Shown here: one piece after another, positions 39,101-45,100 of the stretch
Layout of the letters: each line of letters begins with the position of its first letter
Position numbering within the stretch: the first letter of the stretch is position 1
Assembly (NCBI GenBank): GCA_023213315.1
Contig: JAKCPI010015508.1
Span: 1 to 64,000 of the forward strand
Direction of reading: 5' to 3'
Source: Euborellia annulipes
Lineage: Eukaryota; Arthropoda; Insecta; Dermaptera; Anisolabididae
Length of the DNA: 64,000 nucleotides
The notes under the pieces: model-generated
Told to the model about the DNA's origin: nothing
Seen by the model: only the letters and a program-made list of their open reading frames with translations
Database searches by the model: none
Translations under genes and position numbers: made by a program

Positions 39101-42100
39101 TATTAATCAGGCGAGAGCGGAGAGAATTTCTTTTGGAAGCTTCTTCACTTGTTGTTCACTGACCGTTGGGCTTATACTGAAGGTGGCGACACCGGCAACT
39201 AGTGTGGAACATGCGAAACAATAGTGTCACGTGACATCAATGCTGCTCTGCTATTGGTCAAATAATCCAAGGCATTAATTGAAAAAAAAATCTGGTGTGA
39301 CTGGTCACAGGGCATATTACTTTCTCTTACCTTCGGTAATGAAAAAATGTGAATGTGATATGTGCTTGTCACACCAGATTTTTTGTGTCGAGATATATTT
39401 AGTTTCCGCCGATATATTAGAATTCAAGATGTAAAATTTTTATTTGGGATTTTTTTTTTTCTCATTCACACTCACACTCACACACACATTCACACAGTCT
39501 TGTTCGGCAACTCAGGCCATTTAAGACTTTGACGATAACCGTTATTGAATAAATATACATATATAGGGTCCAGGCATTCTTATTTAAGCCATTTGGTATC
39601 CAATTGGCTTAAATAAAATCATCGGACTGCCTGGGGTCCGAACCCGCGACGTTTGGTATACGAGGTTAGCACGCTAACCTCTACGCCATGCCCCGAGGGC
39701 GAAGATGTAAAATTTATAAACATGGGAAAATATTTATATTTTGTTACCATGGCAAATACCATGTTTCATTTAACCGTCTTGTATAGTAATCTTGTTTAGT
39801 TAGACCACTTTACTCTTTTACTTCGTAGGAATCATAGGAGAAATGGTTACCATGGGTTACCTAGGAACATATAAATATTTTCCCACGTTTATGTCTTGAA
39901 TTCAAATGTACCGTACTATCGGAAACTAAATAAATTTGTGTCGACAGAAAAAATCTGGTGGGACAAGCACAGAACACAACTTTCGATTACCGAAGGTAAT
40001 TAAAAATTTAAGTCGCAAATAATCTAAAAAAGATAAAACAAAATTTTAATTGTTGAAATAGCAAAAGACAAAAGAAAATAATAAGACATTGAAAAAAAAT
40101 TCTACTGCGAAAATGATTCGGTGGAAAATTTGAAATATTTGCTATTTGAATTTCCCGGATAATTTTATTTTTTGTAAATTTTAATATAATTTCAAATTGT
40201 TTTATTATTATTTATTTATATAGGCCAATATACAATCTTGAAAAGTTATTATATTATAATGTTATATGTAATAATATTAAAAATAATTGTTTATTCAATT
40301 TTTACTTGATTTGAGCTGTCAAAATTTTTATACTTGTCATGAATCTATCCATGTATTGATATCTGATTATTGATATTTATCTTATAAGGTAATTTATTAG
40401 AGATTTTATAATGTCAATGTATAATAATAAATTCTTCATTGTTAAAAATTTACGAAGGAGGATCATATTTACCCCGAAATTACGGGTAATGTGACACTCA
40501 TGTTCGAATCCCAACCAAATCGATTGGAATGTAATTAGATCTAAATGATACAAGGCAAATTGGATTGAATAGTTGCTGATAATAATATAATAGAATTATT
40601 AGTCTCTAAAGAATTCCAATAAATTTAAGAAAAAATATTTATCTTTTCAGGGATTTAATCCGAGTGACACACGTACCGGACCATAATGGTCACCCGTTTC
40701 TTATCCATGCATCATGGACACCTCGCGGTCATGGTCTGGTCCTTGTACACAACTACGACATTTTCTACCGACCAGGTCCAACCAGCCCTCATGGATACCG
40801 GGTGACCAACAATAGCAGCCCGGGACTCATCAGCCATGGAGTGCCTGACTGGCTTTATGAAGGTGAGAAAAAACACACTAATTGGGATCTCAAGAGACGA
40901 GGGACAAGAGCTCTTGAGGCTTCCAGGACAAGTGGGTATTTAATTGATGAAATATAAACAAGACAAAGGTTAAAGATCACTAAAACTCTTCAGAAATAAA
41001 AAAGAATTAAAACACTTTATCAACTAGATGTTTTTGTAAAAAGAAGAACAGTCCTTAAAGTTTGTCTCATTCAATTATAGAACAGGAGTTATGATAATAA
41101 AAAATCTGGTGTGACTGGTTGCACAGCACACAACTTTTTTTACCTTTGGTAATAAAAAGTTGTATTCTGTTGTCACACCAGATTTTTTGTGTCTCCATAT
41201 ATTTAATTTCCGACAATAGGGTACATTTGAATTCAAGATGTAAAATTTATAAACATGGGAAAATATTTATATTGTGTGTTATCATGGCAACCATCTTTCC
41301 TATGGAGTACAAGAGTAGTGTGCTTGAAAAAATTTCATGGGCAAAATGAGAATATACGGTACATTTTAAAGAGCATCTAAAAAATAATTGATGAATTTTA
41401 ATCAAAATCGTTGGAACGAATTACGAGAAAATAAAAAAAAAAAAAACTGAAAAAGTACATCAGTAAAGTACTAGAACTTTTTGAATTTTAATCAAAATCG
41501 TTGGAACGAATTTCGAGAAAATAAATTTTGTTTAAAAGCTTCGTGTCAGGCCAAGGGGGATGCCTAACTTAAATATAAAATGTCAACCTCCTAGCTCTTT
41601 TCTTTCTTGATATATTTTTTTAACAGACAGACAGACCATATTGCGAAAACCACTTTTTTGGATTCAGGAGACCTCAAAACGAGTATATGCATCAAAATCT
41701 CGACATGAATCCAATACTTTCTCTAGGTAAGAGAAAGCAAAAAATGAATAGTACAGGAAGATGAGCAGCAAAACTTTATTCTGATGATGGGAGAATAAAA
41801 TTTTCCCGAAACTTTTCTCTCTGGATTGTGAATAATCGGAGGCTTTAATTTTCACCAAGGAAGTACGTGGCTGTTGATTTACACACAAGGGAGCAGAAGC
41901 AGCCAAAAATCAAAGCCTCCGATTTTACTACAATTACCGAGACGTGGGAAATTCTCCCATCAGTCTTTCAAATTGCATCTGTCCCGGAGTTGTCTAAAGG
42001 GCACAATACATTTATTATGTATTCTGTTTATGGGTGAGTTGCTCATTGACTTATTTAGTGAGAATGAAACTCAACTAAACACTAAACTTCTCACTAAACA

Positions 42101-45100
42101 AGTCATTGAGCAACTCACCCATAAACAGAATACATAATAAATGTATTGTGCCCTTTTGACAACTCCGGGTCAGATGCAATTTGAAAGACTGATGATGGGA
42201 GAATAAAGTTTTACGGAAACGTCTCGGTAGTTGTAGAAAAATCGGAGGCTTTGATTTTTGGCTTTAATTTTGACTACTCTTGCTCATCTTTACTTCAACC
42301 AACAGCCACTGACTTCATTGATTTATCCAAAAAATGAAGAGTAACTATTGAGGAATAGTGAGAAAATTTGGATAAGAGAAAAGATGATGAATAATGAAAA
42401 AGAAAACGAAACGATCAAAACATTTTCTTTTTTTTTTCTTACCTATGTTATATGTAATATATATATAGAGAGAAAGTATTGGTTTGTAAAAATTGATGTC
42501 GAGATTTTGTGGATTTACGTTTTGGTTGAATAAAAAGTGTTTGGAATGTTGTCTGTGGGGGGGGGGGGGTGGTGGGTGGGTGTGTGTTAATTTTAAGATG
42601 AAGGAATTGGTACGAGGTTAAATTTTATATTTAAGTTAAAAGGGAAAAATAATTATAAAATCCAAAGTATATACTTTACTGATTATTTTAGTTTTTTTCG
42701 ATTTTTAAAATTTGTAAGATTTTTTAAAATTAAAAATAATTATTTTTAGATTTCTTTAAAATGTATATTCTCATTTTGTGATTGAAATCTTCTGAAGAAC
42801 TTTACTCTTGTATTTATAGGAAAGATATGAGAAATGGTTGCATGTAACAAAATATAAATATTTTCCCATACTTAGAAATTTTACATCTGAATTCAAATGT
42901 TCCGTACTGTCGGGAATAAATATATGTCGACAAAAAAATCTGGTGACAAAAAACAAACTTTCGATTACCGAAGGTAAAGAAAGTTGTGTGTTCATCACAG
43001 ATTTTTTCATATATGCTCTTTCCATACTTGTATTTCTTATTAGGAATGGATGGACACAATCGTTTTTATAATAATAATATTTATAAAAAATAGAAATACC
43101 TTTATACCATGCAAAAAAATTTTCGAAATCACAAAAGCAATGATCTAACTTTTCATTTAGATTTTAATTGCAATAAAATTGACAATATTTGACTTCTCGA
43201 AAGGCAAACCTAGAATTTAAAACAATACAAAACGTTAGTTTTATTCAACCAAAAAAATAATGATAATATATTTTTATTCATTAAAATTTTTAATCTATAT
43301 CAAAATTAAATTAAAATTTTTTGACAAATCTTTTTCCCAGTAGTATTGTATTAGAACGGGAAAATCCAAACTTTAAATATTCTCTCTTAAAAATTCCTTT
43401 TCATGATAAAAATTTTAGACTATTTATTTAATAGTGGGTGGAATTCATATAAAGAATTTTAATTTCATAAATATTAAGAGAGTTTTATTTAAATGTATTC
43501 TACCCATTAAAAAAATAATAAATAGAGCCGTATGAAACGAAATGAAAAAGAACAAAGGAAATATTTTGATAATAAATTCAAATATTTTCCATTAATTGCT
43601 ACTTTGCTTGATATGTATTAATTAGAAATCTAATGAAATTCCTCAGTTCTAGAGGAAGATAGGAATTTCTAAAAGAAAAATTGTGTTATAAGGAAGATTC
43701 CATCCAGGCCATATAGAACATTTCAATTTTCGTTCAAATTCATAAAGCACTTCTGAATTTTCTTATAAATAAATTTAAATCAGCTCTTAAAAAATTGTTG
43801 ACTTGAAACATTCCTTTACAGGGGCGTATACAAGTTGGGGGGGGGGGCCAAGGAGGCTCGAAATTTTTTTCAAATTGGTATACATATAACTTATACGGAT
43901 ATACAGGCAGCAGGGGGTGCCAAGGAAACCCCCCCCCTGAAATTTTTCAAATCCAAATAGACATACACGGGTGTATAGTCTATATTAATTTTTAAGTTAT
44001 AAAAAATGCGCGAAATTGCTCGTAGGGCGGAAAAAATTTAGTTACGAAAAAAAAAATTCCGCCTCCCAAAAGGTAAAAAAAAGATAAAATGCCTTTCAAG
44101 GAAGGGGACAAAATTTCCCGCTCGGTGGAAAAGAGGCGGAAAAAATTTCGGCTCCCTAAAAAAAAAATGATTTCACGGGAGGGGAAAAAAAATTTCCGCC
44201 CTAACAAAAAATTTTCCGCAGGAGTTCGTGCCCCCCGATTTCTATATACACCCCTGTTCCTTTAATTAATAATTAAATTTTCTTTATTTAAATAAAAATC
44301 CTAAAAATATTCTAATTATTTTTTCAGATAATATTGATCCGATGTATTTTTGTATTCTAGAGAATTGAATTGATTTCAGAGGAGATTCTTGGTAGCAGCC
44401 AGGCGGTTTGGATGTCTGATGATGGACATCTTATGCTTTATGCAACCTTCAATGACACGCTCGTAGAGGAGCAGAGGTTTCCCTGGTTTGGAACGCGAGA
44501 TGAAGGAAAAATCTATCCAGAAATTCGAAGCCTTCGTTATCCCAAGGTGAGTTTAATTCAACATTTTTCTAATTGGCTGTTAAATTTGATCCGTTATTTA
44601 TTTTTTTCTAGCCTGGAACGGCGAATCCCACAGTGACTCTTTCGGTTGCTGACCTAGCAGATCCAAAAAATATCCGCACTCGAGATCTAAAGCCGCCTTC
44701 ATCATTGAAACATAGCAGTCCTACAGGGGAATATTATTTTACAACAGTCAGTTGGATTTCTGTGACAGAAGTATTTGTGGCTTGGCTCAATCGACCGCAA
44801 AATCTTAGCATACTTACTGTCTGCAAAAGTCCTATGTGGTATTGCCAAGAGGCAAGATATTAATGAAAGTAATTGGTAAAGATATATATATAGTTATTAA
44901 AAATTAAATTTTTTATGCAGACGCAACGGATCAACGGGGATGGACATGGTTGGGTAGACGGTCCTGATGCTCCACTCTTTGCGCCCGATTCACAATCATA
45001 TGTGGCTATTGCTCCAATAAGGGATGGTCCTATGGGATCGTATCCTCATTTAGTACATGTGACCGTGCCAAAACCAAGGACTATGGCACTCACCCAAGGC

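Larger units (their letters stand above)
33534..40650 (+). other. Dipeptidyl peptidase intron 3 (7.1 kb)
   Basis: It contains a SINE, the truncated Jockey-like element, a nest of hAT-like elements, a possible antisense first exon and family A pieces. Unlisted DNA (34.2-35.0, 38.3-38.9 and 40.0-40.6 kb) has no supported exon. Confidence 0.8.
40863..44379 (+). other. Dipeptidyl peptidase intron 4 (3.5 kb)
   Basis: It holds two family A copies, a large fold-back and a hAT-like element, listed separately. The stretch 43.0-43.8 kb is AT-rich with no supported feature. Confidence 0.8.

Noticed and set aside
41874..42137. An 87-codon open frame in intron 4
   Set aside because: It lies within the long fold-back. 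Its apparent protein quality comes from the inverted repeat, and it has no relatives.
44370..44636. Read-through of peptidase exon 5 into its intron as a separate short gene
   Set aside because: The donor GTGAGT and acceptor TTTTTTCTAG remove the 65-base intron and keep the family sequence continuous.
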